Assembly (NCBI GenBank): GCA_019695015.1
Contig: JAIBAV010000113.1
Coordinates: forward strand, 1-64,000
Direction: 5' to 3'
Origin: Chitinophagaceae bacterium
GTDB lineage: Bacteria; Bacteroidota; Bacteroidia; Chitinophagales; Chitinophagaceae
DNA: 64,000 nt
In this document: piece by piece, positions 44,882 to 54,200 of the stretch
Numbering within the stretch: the stretch's first letter is position 1
Layout: every line of letters starts with the position of its first letter
Made by a program: the position numbers and the translations under genes
The notes under the pieces: model-generated
The model's database searches: none
Seen by the model: only the letters and a program-made list of their open reading frames with translations
Told to the model about the DNA's origin: nothing

Positions 44882-45634
44882 TTAATATTTTTCCATTATA
44901 CCTAAACCAAATAATGCAAAATCGTATTTAACAGGGTCTTTGCTGTTTAAGGTTTTTAAATAAAGGGTAAGTTCTTTAGCAGTTTTCCAATTGGCAGGTT
45001 TGTTTTTAATTAAGTTTAGCTTTATGGCAACTCTTGCAACATGTACATCCACTGGGCAAATAAGCTGTGCCATAGAAATATTTTTCCATAAACCAAAATC
45101 AACACCATTATTATCCCTTCTAACCATCCATCTTAAAAACATATTTAATCTTTTGCAGGTTGCATTTTTTGCTGGTGTTGCAATATGTTTTTTAGTTCTT
45201 TCAGGATAATCGGGTAAAGAAAAAAAATATTGATGAAAACCAATAAGCATTTCCTCTACTGTATTGCCCCATTGTGTAAAAGCAGTTTCTAAACTTTTAT
45301 GATATGTATAATGGTGTTTTAAGAAAGCTATACAGTATAGCAAATCTGTTGCATTAAAAGTTCTGTGTTTAAAATGTAGAAGTTTTTTTAAATCGTTATT
45401 GTTATGTTGCAGTATAAAATGATATGGCTTCATTTGCATTAACTGCATTAACTCTTTACTTTTATTAATAATAATTTTTCTATTACCCCATGCAAAAATG
45501 GCTGCAAAAAAACCTGCAATTTCAATATCTTGTTGCTGCTTAAATAAATGAGGAATACAAATAGGATCTGTACTGATAAATGAAGGTTGATTGTATTGAT
45601 TAGCTTTTTTATCTAGAAATTTTTTTAACTCCAT
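44882..45634 (-). CDS. TIGR02757-family protein
   Basis: A 250-residue cytoplasmic protein belonging to the family TIGR02757 (DUF2400), which is found mainly in Bacteroidota and some other bacteria. Conserved blocks seen are DPICIPHLFKQQQDIEIAGF, AAIFAWGNRKIIINKS, CKRLNMFLRWMVRRD and WKNISMAQLICPVDVHVARVA. The last two resemble a DNA-glycosylase/endonuclease III helix-hairpin-helix-like segment, but activity has not been established for the family. It converges with metH with a 23-base gap. The function is unknown. Confidence 0.85.
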   Translation of the reverse strand: MELKKFLDKKANQYNQPSFISTDPICIPHLFKQQQDIEIAGFFAAIFAWGNRKIIINKSKELMQLMQMKPYHFILQHNNNDLKKLLHFKHRTFNATDLLYCIAFLKHHYTYHKSLETAFTQWGNTVEEMLIGFHQYFFSLPDYPERTKKHIATPAKNATCKRLNMFLRWMVRRDNNGVDFGLWKNISMAQLICPVDVHVARVAIKLNLIKNKPANWKTAKELTLYLKTLNSKDPVKYDFALFGLGIMEKY

Positions 45635-45665
45635 ACATTACTTTTAACTACAAAAAAGTAAGCTA

Positions 45666-46415
45666 TTATTTACTTATTTTTTTAGCTATAATAATCATTC
45701 TTGGAGATTTTTTTATATCAAAACTACCAAGTTTATAATCTCCAAAAACCTCTTGTATCTGCATGTTTTGATAAGAAAGCATTTCATTAAAATCGCCTAA
45801 AGAAAATTTGGCAATTTTTTCGGTATATAAATGTTTAGGAGTAAAGTTAGTATTATCGGTTATTTGAATTTGTTTGTAAAAATGTTCTTCATCGTGCCAT
45901 TTTGTTATATGAAATTCGGTTCCATCAACTTTAGTAATAGCACTAGGTTGTAAAGTGTCTTCGGCATAATGCGTATTCAAATAGTCTATCACAAAAAAGC
46001 CATTCTTTTTTAAGCTGGTAGCAATTGTTCTAATAGCATTATTATGTTCACGTTCAGTTTTAAAATATCCAAAACTGGTAAAAAAATTAAAGGCATAATC
46101 AAAATAATTAATCCAAAAAGGCAATCTCATATCATGCTGAAAAAAGTGTAGATTATTTGCTTCGCTAAGGCTTGCTTCTTCAATAGAGGAAAGAGAAAGG
46201 TCAATACCTGTAACATCAAAGCCCATTTCTGCCAAAGCAATGCTGTGCCTGCCTTTGCCACAAGCAACATCTAACATTATACTGTTTTTTGCTGGCTTTA
46301 AATGTTGTATTAAAGTGCCAATAAAAGCAAATGCTTCCGTTTCGTCTCTGTATTGATATAGTTGATGATAGTATGGCGATGAAAACCAATCTTTATACCA
46401 AGCTTCTTTCCTCAT
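45666..46415 (-). CDS. Class I SAM-dependent methyltransferase
   Basis: A 249-residue methyltransferase with SAM motif I MLDVACGKGRHSIALAEMG (about residues 43-61), motif II VTGIDLS and a later FFTSFGYFKTERE segment. The N-terminus KDWFSSPYYHQLYQYRDE is shared with a Bacteroidota clade often annotated only as methyltransferase. No signal for the substrate is visible. It lies 31 bases after the TIGR02757 start side and the two are on the same strand, so co-transcription is likely. Confidence 0.8.
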   Translation of the reverse strand: MRKEAWYKDWFSSPYYHQLYQYRDETEAFAFIGTLIQHLKPAKNSIMLDVACGKGRHSIALAEMGFDVTGIDLSLSSIEEASLSEANNLHFFQHDMRLPFWINYFDYAFNFFTSFGYFKTEREHNNAIRTIATSLKKNGFFVIDYLNTHYAEDTLQPSAITKVDGTEFHITKWHDEEHFYKQIQITDNTNFTPKHLYTEKIAKFSLGDFNEMLSYQNMQIQEVFGDYKLGSFDIKKSPRMIIIAKKISK

Positions 46416-46488
46416 AAAACCTTTTTACTAAAGCAAAGGTAATGATGTAAGCTAAAAAGTATTTTTAAAAAATGCAAGTGTAAGAAAA

Positions 46489-47169
46489 TTACCAAGGGGA
46501 TTTTTTATAATAAGTTACATAAGCATCTCCATCAATAATAATCATGGGGTCGCCGGTTTTAGGGTGATTTCTCTTTTGAAAAGAATAGGTTTTAGCTCCC
46601 GAGCTTTCAGAAACAACACTAATTGTATTGCCATTTACCCTCCATGTTCCTCTGTCAGAATTTTGGCTGTTAGAACCACCATAACCACCACCACCATACC
46701 CACTTATAGAACCTTCGTAAGTGTAAGTATATGTTCCATCGGCATTAATAACAATGCATCTGGTATTGCTAGAACTAGTATAACTATTGTTGGATGCATT
46801 GGTCCAACACCAAGTACCCACAATAGATTTATCAATTCCACCACCACCACTGTTTTTAGATTTTCCTGTTGGGTTTCCAGAACTTTTTGTGTTTGTAAAA
46901 GCAATAGGTTGTACAAAATCGCCACCAGAAACGACTAACTGCCCATTATTAAAATAATAAGAGTAAGTAGTTACTTCTCCATCAAAATTTACAAATATTT
47001 TTTTTGCATTATTGGTGTATGTAAAAGCATCACCTTCAAAACTTCCTGTACCATTTGCATTTAAAATTAATGTACCTGCTTGGTCATTTTTCCAAGTGCC
47101 AACAATTTTGTTTTGAGCTATTGCTACCGTAGAAATTATAAAAAAACCTAAAAAAAATATAGTTTTCAT
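46489..47169 (-). CDS. Secreted protein with two lipocalin-like GTW units
   Basis: A 226-residue exported protein with a signal peptide ending near TVAIAQ (about residue 19). Two homologous-looking units follow: the first begins NKIVGTWKNDQAGTLILNANGTG, the second begins KSIVGTWCWTNASN and contains VINADGTYTYTYEG. They are separated by a Gly/Ser/Lys linker. The pattern of VGTW followed by a beta-rich region with NADG is that of lipocalin-like domains. The second unit holds a Gly/Tyr-rich loop (SGYGGGGYGGSN). The function is unknown; it stands alone on its strand. Confidence 0.72.
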   Translation of the reverse strand: MKTIFFLGFFIISTVAIAQNKIVGTWKNDQAGTLILNANGTGSFEGDAFTYTNNAKKIFVNFDGEVTTYSYYFNNGQLVVSGGDFVQPIAFTNTKSSGNPTGKSKNSGGGGIDKSIVGTWCWTNASNNSYTSSSNTRCIVINADGTYTYTYEGSISGYGGGGYGGSNSQNSDRGTWRVNGNTISVVSESSGAKTYSFQKRNHPKTGDPMIIIDGDAYVTYYKKSPW

Positions 47170-47381
47170 ATCAGTTTATTTTATACCTAAAATTATAAAA
47201 ATTAAATACAAAAAGGTAATTTATTTTATCTCCTCCATTTTTTGTTTAATGGTTGCTAAACTTACTGATTTTCAACAAAAAATTATTTTTAGTAGTTTTC
47301 TGTAACTATAAAACTTCTTTAAAAAACACTTTACTAATGCTCTTTAATTATATAAATAAAAAAAAGTAAGCTAGTTTTTGG

Positions 47382-47389
47382 TATGTTTG
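47382..47389 (+). promoter_or_regulatory. -7 promoter box upstream of glmM
   Basis: TATGTTTG matches TAnnTTTG and lies 19 bases before the ATG at 47409. The remaining 239-base gap shows no other feature. Confidence 0.45.
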
Positions 47390-47408
47390 CCACCTTAAAA
47401 AAGGTTTA

Positions 47409-48797
47409 ATGGCGTTAATAAAGAGTATTTCTGGAATTAGAGGAACGATAGGGGGTAAACCAAATGAAACACTAAGTCCTTTAGATATTGTTAGATTTTC
47501 TGCATCCTATGGCACCTGGTTATTGAATAACAATACAGAAAAAATAAAAGTAGTTATTGGTAGAGATGGTAGAATTAGTGGCCCAATGGTTCAAAGCATT
47601 GTAACCAATACATTGATTGCATTAGGTATAGATGTGGTAGATGTTGGTATAAGCACTACGCCAACTGTGGAAATGGCAGTTGTTTTTCACCAAGCTAATG
47701 GAGGTATAATTATTACTGCAAGCCATAACCCTAAAGAATGGAATGCATTAAAACTACTAAATAATAAAGGCGAATTTATTAGTGCAAAAGAAGGCGAAAC
47801 TATTTTAGACATTGCAAGTAAAGATTTATTTGCTTTTGCAAGTGTAGATAAACTAGGCACAGTAATAAATGACGAAACTGCTTTAGACAAACATATTGAT
47901 GCAATATTAAAATATCCGTTGGTAGATGTAAGTGCTATTAAAAAAGCTAAATTTAAAATTGTTATAGATGCAATTAATAGCAGTGGAGCATTTGCTGTAC
48001 CTGCTTTATTAAAAGCTTTGGGAGTTAATTTAAAAGATATTGTTGTTTTAAACGAAGAAGTAAACGGAAAATTTGCCCATAATCCAGAACCCTTACCTCA
48101 ACATTTATCAGAGTTATGCAATGCTGTGCAAAAACAAAATGCACATATTGGAATTGCAGTTGACCCTGATGTAGATAGACTTTGCTTTGTTTGTGAAGAT
48201 GGTAGTTTATTTGGAGAAGAATATACTTTAGTAGCAGTTTCTGATTTTGTTTTAAAAAACAAAAAAGGAAATACTGTGAGCAATATGAGCAGTACCAGAG
48301 CGTTGAAAGATGTTACAGAAAAACATGGTGGTACACATTATCCAAGTGCTGTAGGCGAAGTAAATGTGGTGAATAAAATGAAAGAAGTAAATGCTGTAAT
48401 TGGTGGAGAAGGCAATGGTGGAATTATTGTACCAGATTTGCATTATGGTCGTGATGCACTTATAGGTATTGCTTTGTTTTTAACACATTTAGCCAATGAA
48501 AAGAAGAGTGTTCGCCAAATAAGAAATACTTATCCTAACTACTTTATCAGTAAAAATAAAATAGATGTAGAAAACGGGATTGATGTAAAAAAAATATTTA
48601 CAGAAATAAAGAAGAAATATAAAAATAACCCAATTAATACCGAAGATGGTTTAAAAATAGATTTTGATAACGATTGGGTGCATTTAAGAACAAGTAATAC
48701 CGAGCCAATTATACGTATTTACAGCGAAAGCAATTTTGAAACTACAGCAGATAATATTGCAAAACGTATAATGCATGATATTAAAGAAATAATGTAA
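47409..48797 (+). CDS. glmM: Phosphoglucosamine mutase (phosphohexomutase family)
   Basis: A 462-residue phosphohexomutase. The active-site serine loop is TASHNPKEW (Ser105), the metal-binding loop is DPDVDR, the sugar-binding loop is GEGNGGII and the phosphate-binding loop near the C-terminus is RTSNTEPIIRIY. The N-terminal SGIRGTIGG is typical of bacterial GlmM. It converts glucosamine-6-phosphate to glucosamine-1-phosphate for UDP-GlcNAc, which feeds peptidoglycan and lipid A. Broader phosphomannomutase activity is possible, since family members differ in specificity. The MBL gene follows 25 bases downstream. Confidence 0.85.
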   Translation: MALIKSISGIRGTIGGKPNETLSPLDIVRFSASYGTWLLNNNTEKIKVVIGRDGRISGPMVQSIVTNTLIALGIDVVDVGISTTPTVEMAVVFHQANGGIIITASHNPKEWNALKLLNNKGEFISAKEGETILDIASKDLFAFASVDKLGTVINDETALDKHIDAILKYPLVDVSAIKKAKFKIVIDAINSSGAFAVPALLKALGVNLKDIVVLNEEVNGKFAHNPEPLPQHLSELCNAVQKQNAHIGIAVDPDVDRLCFVCEDGSLFGEEYTLVAVSDFVLKNKKGNTVSNMSSTRALKDVTEKHGGTHYPSAVGEVNVVNKMKEVNAVIGGEGNGGIIVPDLHYGRDALIGIALFLTHLANEKKSVRQIRNTYPNYFISKNKIDVENGIDVKKIFTEIKKKYKNNPINTEDGLKIDFDNDWVHLRTSNTEPIIRIYSESNFETTADNIAKRIMHDIKEIM

Positions 48798-48822
48798 GCA
48801 TTTAACCAATGCATTATTTATA

Positions 48823-49572
48823 ATGAAAGTTATACCATTATCTGAAGGAGCATTTACCATTGACAAAACAAAAATATTTGTACCATTTAATTTAAAGGTA
48901 GATGACTTACAACAACGCCCTATTGGTAGCTTATTGGTAGAAGTACAACCCTTTTGTATTGTAACTAACCAAGATATTTTATTAATTGATACAGGCTTAG
49001 GTTTTAGTAAAGATGGAGAGCCTCAACTATATTCCAACCTTAAACAAAATGGCATTCAGCCACAGCAAATAACTAAAGTAATATTAAGCCATTTGCATAA
49101 AGACCATGCTGGTGGTATTAGTTTTAGAAATAATATTGGACATTATAGTTTATCCTTTCCTAATGCTACATATTATGTTCAAAAAAAAGAATTTGAATTT
49201 GCTTTTGAAACGGGTTACCCATCCTTTATTACAGATGAATTTGCAATACTTCACAACAGCCCTAATGTAACTTGGTTAAATGGAAATGGGAATATAAATA
49301 ATTACATTTATTACCAAATTACAGGAGCTCATAGTCCTTACCATCAAGTTTTTTTTATTAAAGAAAATAACGAAACCATATTTTTTGGAGGAGATGAGGC
49401 ACCACAGCTACAACAAATGAAAAGTAAATTTGTAGCAAAATATGATTTTGATGGTAGAAAAAGTATGGAATTAAGACAAGATTGGTGGCAACAAGGCAAC
49501 GAAGAAAATTGGCAGTTTCTCTTTTATCACGATATAAAAAAACCAATGTATCAAAATCAGCCCACTGTGTAG
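48823..49572 (+). CDS. Metallo-beta-lactamase-fold hydrolase
   Basis: A 249-residue MBL-fold hydrolase. The zinc motif HxHxDH is present as LSHLHKDHAGG (about residues 87-97), with a later GAHSPYHQ histidine and a GGDEAPQ aspartate. The overall order is that of lactonase or glyoxalase II-like MBL proteins. The C-terminal part (WQFLFYHD) carries a likely final histidine. No targeting signal is visible. It lies 25 bases downstream of glmM and is probably in the same transcript. The substrate is unknown. Confidence 0.8.
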   Translation: MKVIPLSEGAFTIDKTKIFVPFNLKVDDLQQRPIGSLLVEVQPFCIVTNQDILLIDTGLGFSKDGEPQLYSNLKQNGIQPQQITKVILSHLHKDHAGGISFRNNIGHYSLSFPNATYYVQKKEFEFAFETGYPSFITDEFAILHNSPNVTWLNGNGNINNYIYYQITGAHSPYHQVFFIKENNETIFFGGDEAPQLQQMKSKFVAKYDFDGRKSMELRQDWWQQGNEENWQFLFYHDIKKPMYQNQPTV

Positions 49573-49728
49573 CAATTATTCAATTTAAGTTTAATACCTT
49601 TCTTCCCTAAAAAAGTAAATCGCAACATTTCTTTTTATAAAACATTTTTAATAATTATTCATAAAAGAAATAAAACAGTTAATTTAGGCAAAAAATGAAG
49701 AAACATTGTAAAAAACACTGCTTTTTCC

Positions 49729-49760
49729 TTTGTTAATTCAAGTTATTTCATTCACCTTTG
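49729..49760 (+). promoter_or_regulatory. Probable promoter of the mreBCD operon
   Basis: TTTG at 49729-49732 and CACCTTTG at 49753-49760 (TTTG part of the -7 box) are separated by 20 bases, 38 bases before the mreB ATG. The fit to TAnnTTTG is imperfect at the first two positions. Confidence 0.4.
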
Positions 49761-49798
49761 TTCGCTATTATTTTAAAAAATTATATAACCTTTAATAC

Positions 49799-50824
49799 AT
49801 GGGACTTTTTAGCTTTTTTACACAAGAAATTGCTATGGATTTGGGCACTGCCAATACATTAATTATTCATAACGAAGATATTGTTGTTAATGAACCAAGC
49901 ATAGTAGCTTTAAATAGAAATAATCCAAAAGAAGTTTTAGCTGTTGGCAAAAAGGCATTATTAATGCATGAAAAAACCCATGAAAGTATTAGAACAGTTC
50001 GTCCATTAAAAGATGGTGTAATTGCCGATTTTAATGCAGCCGAATTAATGATAAGAGAATTAATAAAATTGGTATATCCTAAAAAACCACTTTTCCCACC
50101 AAGTTGGAGAATGGTAATTTGCATACCATCATCAATTACAGAAGTTGAAAAACGTGCTGTAAGAGATAGTGCAGAGCAAGCAGGAGCAAAAGAAGTGTAT
50201 ATGATACACGAGCCAATGGCAGCAGCCTTAGGTATTGGTATTGATGTGGAAGAACCAGTAGGAAATATGATTATTGATATTGGTGGAGGAACAACAGGTA
50301 TTACAGTTATTGCATTAGCAGGTATTGTTTGCGACCAAAGCATTCGTGTTGCAGGCGATGAGTTTACTGCAGATATTATGGAAGCTTTACGCCGTTATCA
50401 TAGTTTATTAATTGGTGAGCGTACCGCAGAACAAATTAAAATTCATGTAGGAGCAGCTATAAAAGATTTAGACAGCCCACCAGATGATATGCCTGTAAAT
50501 GGTAGAGATTTAGTTACTGGTATTCCTAAACAAATTATGGTAAGCTATCAAGAAATTGCAGAAGCATTAGATAAAAGTATTTTTAAAGTAGAAGAAGCAA
50601 TTTTAAAAGCTTTAGAAACCACACCACCAGAACTTGCTGCAGATATTTATAGACGAGGGTTGTATTTAACTGGTGGAGGTGCTTTATTACGTGGCTTAGA
50701 TAAAAGATTAAGTGCTAAAATAAAATTACCTGTACATATTGCAGACTCTCCTTTAAAAAGCGTTGTAAGAGGTACTGGAATTGCATTAAAAAACTACCAG
50801 CGATATCCTTTTATAATGAAATAG
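49799..50824 (+). CDS. mreB: Rod shape-determining actin-like protein MreB
   Basis: A 341-residue bacterial actin. The N-terminal amphipathic helix is short (GLFSFFTQ). The phosphate-1 loop is AMDLGTANTLI, the connect region VCIPSSITEVEKRA and phosphate-2 IDIGGGTTGITVIA; LTGGGALLRGLDKR is the adenosine-binding stretch. It forms membrane-bound filaments that guide lateral wall synthesis. It is the first gene of mreBCD. Confidence 0.95.
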   Translation: MGLFSFFTQEIAMDLGTANTLIIHNEDIVVNEPSIVALNRNNPKEVLAVGKKALLMHEKTHESIRTVRPLKDGVIADFNAAELMIRELIKLVYPKKPLFPPSWRMVICIPSSITEVEKRAVRDSAEQAGAKEVYMIHEPMAAALGIGIDVEEPVGNMIIDIGGGTTGITVIALAGIVCDQSIRVAGDEFTADIMEALRRYHSLLIGERTAEQIKIHVGAAIKDLDSPPDDMPVNGRDLVTGIPKQIMVSYQEIAEALDKSIFKVEEAILKALETTPPELAADIYRRGLYLTGGGALLRGLDKRLSAKIKLPVHIADSPLKSVVRGTGIALKNYQRYPFIMK

Positions 50825-50892
50825 AAAATGAGATAGTACTTTTGATTTAACAAGTTAAAACAAATGTATTATTTCAAAAACTGCTGCTAAGT

Positions 50893-51741
50893 GTGAAAAA
50901 TATTTTTCTTTTTATTAAACGTTACTTTGTTCTAATCTGCTTTTTAATATTGCAGGTTATTTGTATAGTTATGCTTAGTAACAGCAGTAAAACACACGAG
51001 GCATTTTTTGCATCTACTGCAAATGAACTAACAGGGCCAATAAATAAAAAATACTACGGCATTAAAGAATACTTCTCTCTCAAAAAAATTAATAAACAAT
51101 TAAATGATGAAAATGCACAGCTTAGAAATTTGCTAAAAACAAATTTTGAAGTGCCAGACTCTTCAGTTATCACACAAAAAGATACACTCTTAAAAGATAC
51201 ACTCAACCAATATAGAAAATATACTTATATGCCTGCAAGGGTTGTTGGTAATACTATTTCCTCTAACACCAATTACTTAATGTTAGAAAGAGGAAGCAAA
51301 CAAGGAGTGGAAAAAAACATGAGTGTTGTATCGCCGCAAGGTGTTGTTGGAATTGTTGTTGAAGTAAGCGAAAACTATTGCAGGGTAATGAGCTTATTAC
51401 ATAAAAACACCAGAATTAGTGCTATGCTTAAAAAGAATAAAAGCATGGGAGATGTTGAATGGAATGGAGAAGACCCACATTTTGTAACTATGCGTAAAGT
51501 TAGCAAATCTGCCAATGTTATTGTTGGTGATACTGTAGTTACCAGCACTTATTCAAGCAATTTTCCATCCAATATTATGATTGGTAAAGTGGTACAAGTT
51601 AAACCAGATGTTTCAACCAGTTTTAATAATGTAACAGTTAAAACAGCAACAGATTTTTTTAATATTCAGTATGTGTATATTATTAAAAATATATATTATC
51701 ACGAACAGGAAAAACTTTTAAATAAAAGAACACATGAGTAG
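50893..51741 (+). CDS. mreC: Rod shape-determining protein MreC
   Basis: A 282-residue bitopic protein starting at GTG (50893). One transmembrane helix (about residues 10-28, FVLICFLILQVICIVML) is followed by a coiled coil rich in Lys, Asn and Asp (about 50-80) and the two beta-domains with SPQGVVGIVVEV and TVVTSTYSSNFPSNIMIGKVV, typical of MreC. It lies 68 bases after mreB and overlaps mreD by 8 bases. Confidence 0.93.
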   Translation: MKNIFLFIKRYFVLICFLILQVICIVMLSNSSKTHEAFFASTANELTGPINKKYYGIKEYFSLKKINKQLNDENAQLRNLLKTNFEVPDSSVITQKDTLLKDTLNQYRKYTYMPARVVGNTISSNTNYLMLERGSKQGVEKNMSVVSPQGVVGIVVEVSENYCRVMSLLHKNTRISAMLKKNKSMGDVEWNGEDPHFVTMRKVSKSANVIVGDTVVTSTYSSNFPSNIMIGKVVQVKPDVSTSFNNVTVKTATDFFNIQYVYIIKNIYYHEQEKLLNKRTHE

Positions 51742-52267
51742 CCTGTTAAAAAATATAATACGCTTTATACTATTTGTTTTGGTTCAAGTGTACATACTTA
51801 ATCAAGTACCACCCTTACATAAATACTTTGTACCCTATATTTACTTTTTATATATTTTATGGTTGCCTTTTAATATCAACAGATTATTTTTACTTGTAGT
51901 AGCTTTTGTATATGGGCTAACTGTAGATTTTTTTACTGGCTGGTATGGTTTATATACAGCACCAACTGTTTTAATTGCTTACTTACGTCCCTTCTTATTA
52001 AATCTACTTATACCACAAGAAACAACTGAGCAGAGTTATATTGAACCAAGCATTAGAAGTATGGGTGCAACGCCATATAGTTTGTATATTGTTTTACTAA
52101 CTTTCATTCACCAGTTTTATTTTGTTTTAATAGAGTGGTTACAGTTTGGCAGCTTTAATTTATTTATTGGAAAAGTAGCTGGCAGCACAGTTTTAAGTTT
52201 ATTATTAATTTTTATTGCCGAGTTACTTTTTTTTAGAAAAGCAAAGTATAGAACCAATGCTGCATAA
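51734..52267 (+). CDS. mreD: Rod shape-determining protein MreD
   Basis: A 177-residue integral membrane protein with about five helices. It starts inside the last codons of mreC (8-base overlap), indicating translational coupling. The weakly conserved sequence is recognisable mainly by position and by the hydrophobic pattern (LLLVVAFVYGLTVDFFTGWYGL around residues 54-75, with the polar DFFTG loop). In many relatives pbp2 and rodA follow directly; here a deoxyhypusine synthase homologue comes next. Confidence 0.88.
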   Translation: MSSLLKNIIRFILFVLVQVYILNQVPPLHKYFVPYIYFLYILWLPFNINRLFLLVVAFVYGLTVDFFTGWYGLYTAPTVLIAYLRPFLLNLLIPQETTEQSYIEPSIRSMGATPYSLYIVLLTFIHQFYFVLIEWLQFGSFNLFIGKVAGSTVLSLLLIFIAELLFFRKAKYRTNAA

Positions 52268-52347
52268 ATAATTAAAGCATTCATTTTTGTTTTATTTAAT
52301 ACCAAGTAAAAAACTACTTTTGCCAACTAACTATAAAATATTTAATC

Positions 52348-53322
52348 ATGAGTAAAGGGCCTGTTTCTAAATTTATACAACACCATTATCGCCATTTTAA
52401 TGCAGCTGCTTTAATGGACGCTGCTAAAGGATATGAAACCCATTTAACCGAAGGTGGAAAAATGATGATAACCCTGGCAGGTGCAATGAGCACTGCAGAA
52501 TTGGGTATTTCATTAGCCGAAATGATTAGGCAAGATAAAGTACATATTATTAGTTGCACAGGAGCAAATTTAGAAGAAGATGTAATGAACCTCGTTGCTC
52601 ACTCTCATTACAAACGTGTACCTAATTATAGAGATTTAACGCCACAAGATGAATGGGATTTATTAGAAAACCATTACAATAGAGTTACAGATACTTGCAT
52701 ACCAGAAGAAGAAGCATTTAGAAAATTACAAAAACATTTATATAAGCAATGGAAAGATGCTGAAGCAAATGGCGAAAGATTTTTCCCTCATGAGTTTTTA
52801 TATAAAACAGTTTTAAGTGGCGATTTAAAACAGTATTATGAAATTGATGCTAAAGACAGTTGGATAATTGCTGCTGCCGAAAAAAATATTCCTATTGTTT
52901 GCCCAGGTTGGGAAGACAGCACAACGGGAAATATTTTTGCAAGCTATGTAATAAAAGGAGAGTTAAAAGCAAGCACAGTTAAAAGTGGTATTGAATATAT
53001 GGTTTGGCTAACAGAGTGGTATAGAAATAACTCATCTGGTAAAGGAGTTGGTTTTTTTCAAATTGGTGGTGGTATTGCTGGCGATTTTCCAATTTGTGTT
53101 GTACCTATGATGTACCAAGATTTAGAATGGCACGATGTGCCTTTTTGGAGCTATTTTTGTCAAATAAGCGACAGCACTACATCTTATGGCTCTTATAGTG
53201 GTGCTGTGCCAAACGAAAAAATTACTTGGGGTAAATTAGATATTAATACTCCTAAATTTATTGTAGAAAGTGATGCTACTATAGTTGCACCATTAATATT
53301 TGCCTGGATACTAGGCTGGTAA
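52348..53322 (+). CDS. Deoxyhypusine synthase family protein
   Basis: A 324-residue NAD-dependent spermidine-cleaving-type enzyme. The N-terminal block MITLAGAMSTAELGISLAEMIR and HIISCTGANLEEDV match the deoxyhypusine synthase fold, and VPIVCPGWEDSTTGN and GFFQIGGGIAGDFPIC bind NAD. The C-terminal KITWGKLD carries the lysine (K296) equivalent to the one that forms the enzyme-butylimine in deoxyhypusine synthase. Bacteria lack the eIF5A substrate, so the product may be homospermidine or a modification of another protein. It follows mreD by 80 bases on the same strand. Confidence 0.87.
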   Translation: MSKGPVSKFIQHHYRHFNAAALMDAAKGYETHLTEGGKMMITLAGAMSTAELGISLAEMIRQDKVHIISCTGANLEEDVMNLVAHSHYKRVPNYRDLTPQDEWDLLENHYNRVTDTCIPEEEAFRKLQKHLYKQWKDAEANGERFFPHEFLYKTVLSGDLKQYYEIDAKDSWIIAAAEKNIPIVCPGWEDSTTGNIFASYVIKGELKASTVKSGIEYMVWLTEWYRNNSSGKGVGFFQIGGGIAGDFPICVVPMMYQDLEWHDVPFWSYFCQISDSTTSYGSYSGAVPNEKITWGKLDINTPKFIVESDATIVAPLIFAWILGW

Positions 53323-53402
53323 AATAGAAAGAAAAATTATGTATAACTGTATCTGATAAAGGAAAATTGGTAGCCATCTTGGAAAATTTTTAATTTTTTG
53401 AA

Positions 53403-53975
53403 ATGAAACGAAATTTTCACACTTTCCTTTTAGCAATTTTTGTATTGACAATAATTCATAGTTGTGGCCCTTATTCAAAACTTTATCGAAGCGATAACAC
53501 AGACAGAAATTACAATGGAATATTAAGCGACTCAACTTATAATACTTTAAAATTGTTTTTAGTAAAGACAACGAGTAAAAAATTAAATGACACTTTGTTA
53601 ATTAAGTATGACTATAACAATGAAACTTGTTGGGATTTGTTAGACCAAAAAGTAGATGATTACATTTTAGGTTTTGTAACAAGACATAAAGAAAGACTTC
53701 AAAAAGTTGAAAAGACAAGACCAAATGTATCAGCATTTAACTTTAGAGAGCCAGGAAACAACTTGAATAAAATTATTCAGTTGAACAATTTAATTATCAT
53801 AGACAGTTCAAAGCAACTTTTTAATTTAATTTTTAGTGAACGTTGCACATGTGGAAGTTCAATCATTGTAATGCCAGACAAAAGGTTTGTTTTCTTGCGT
53901 TCAGACTCGCATTCTGAACTTTTAGATTTAAGCAAAGAACAAATTGACGAAATACTAAATAAGAAGTATCAATAA
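53403..53975 (+). CDS. Lipoprotein of unknown function, compositionally foreign
   Basis: A 190-residue protein with a lipoprotein signal ending in IIHSC (Cys21), then a tyrosine- and Asn-rich linker (GPYSKLYRSDNTDRNYNG) and a mixed alpha/beta body with CTCGSSIIVMPDKRFVFL near the end. I do not recognise a family. Its Asp codons are mostly GAC (about 9 of 14), whereas the neighbouring deoxyhypusine synthase gene uses GAT mostly (about 14 of 18). This points to an origin outside the local genome background. It lies on the left edge of the arsenic island and may have come with it. The function is unknown. Confidence 0.6.
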   Translation: MKRNFHTFLLAIFVLTIIHSCGPYSKLYRSDNTDRNYNGILSDSTYNTLKLFLVKTTSKKLNDTLLIKYDYNNETCWDLLDQKVDDYILGFVTRHKERLQKVEKTRPNVSAFNFREPGNNLNKIIQLNNLIIIDSSKQLFNLIFSERCTCGSSIIVMPDKRFVFLRSDSHSELLDLSKEQIDEILNKKYQ

Positions 53976-54200
53976 AGAGGCTACCAGCAGGTTTGGCAAT
54001 AGGCTGTCTGAATGAATATCAATTAGTAGAAGTACCTGAATGAAAGCTCATAAAAAACCAGCTCATCGCCAAGCTTTAAATGTTAGCTGCAACCCTATTT
54101 GATCATCCATACTAATTCAGGCAAACAAATTCAACCACTCTTCTTTTCAGAAAATAGAAAAACTTTTACATAAATTTTTTGCCCTATTCAATTTATATCG

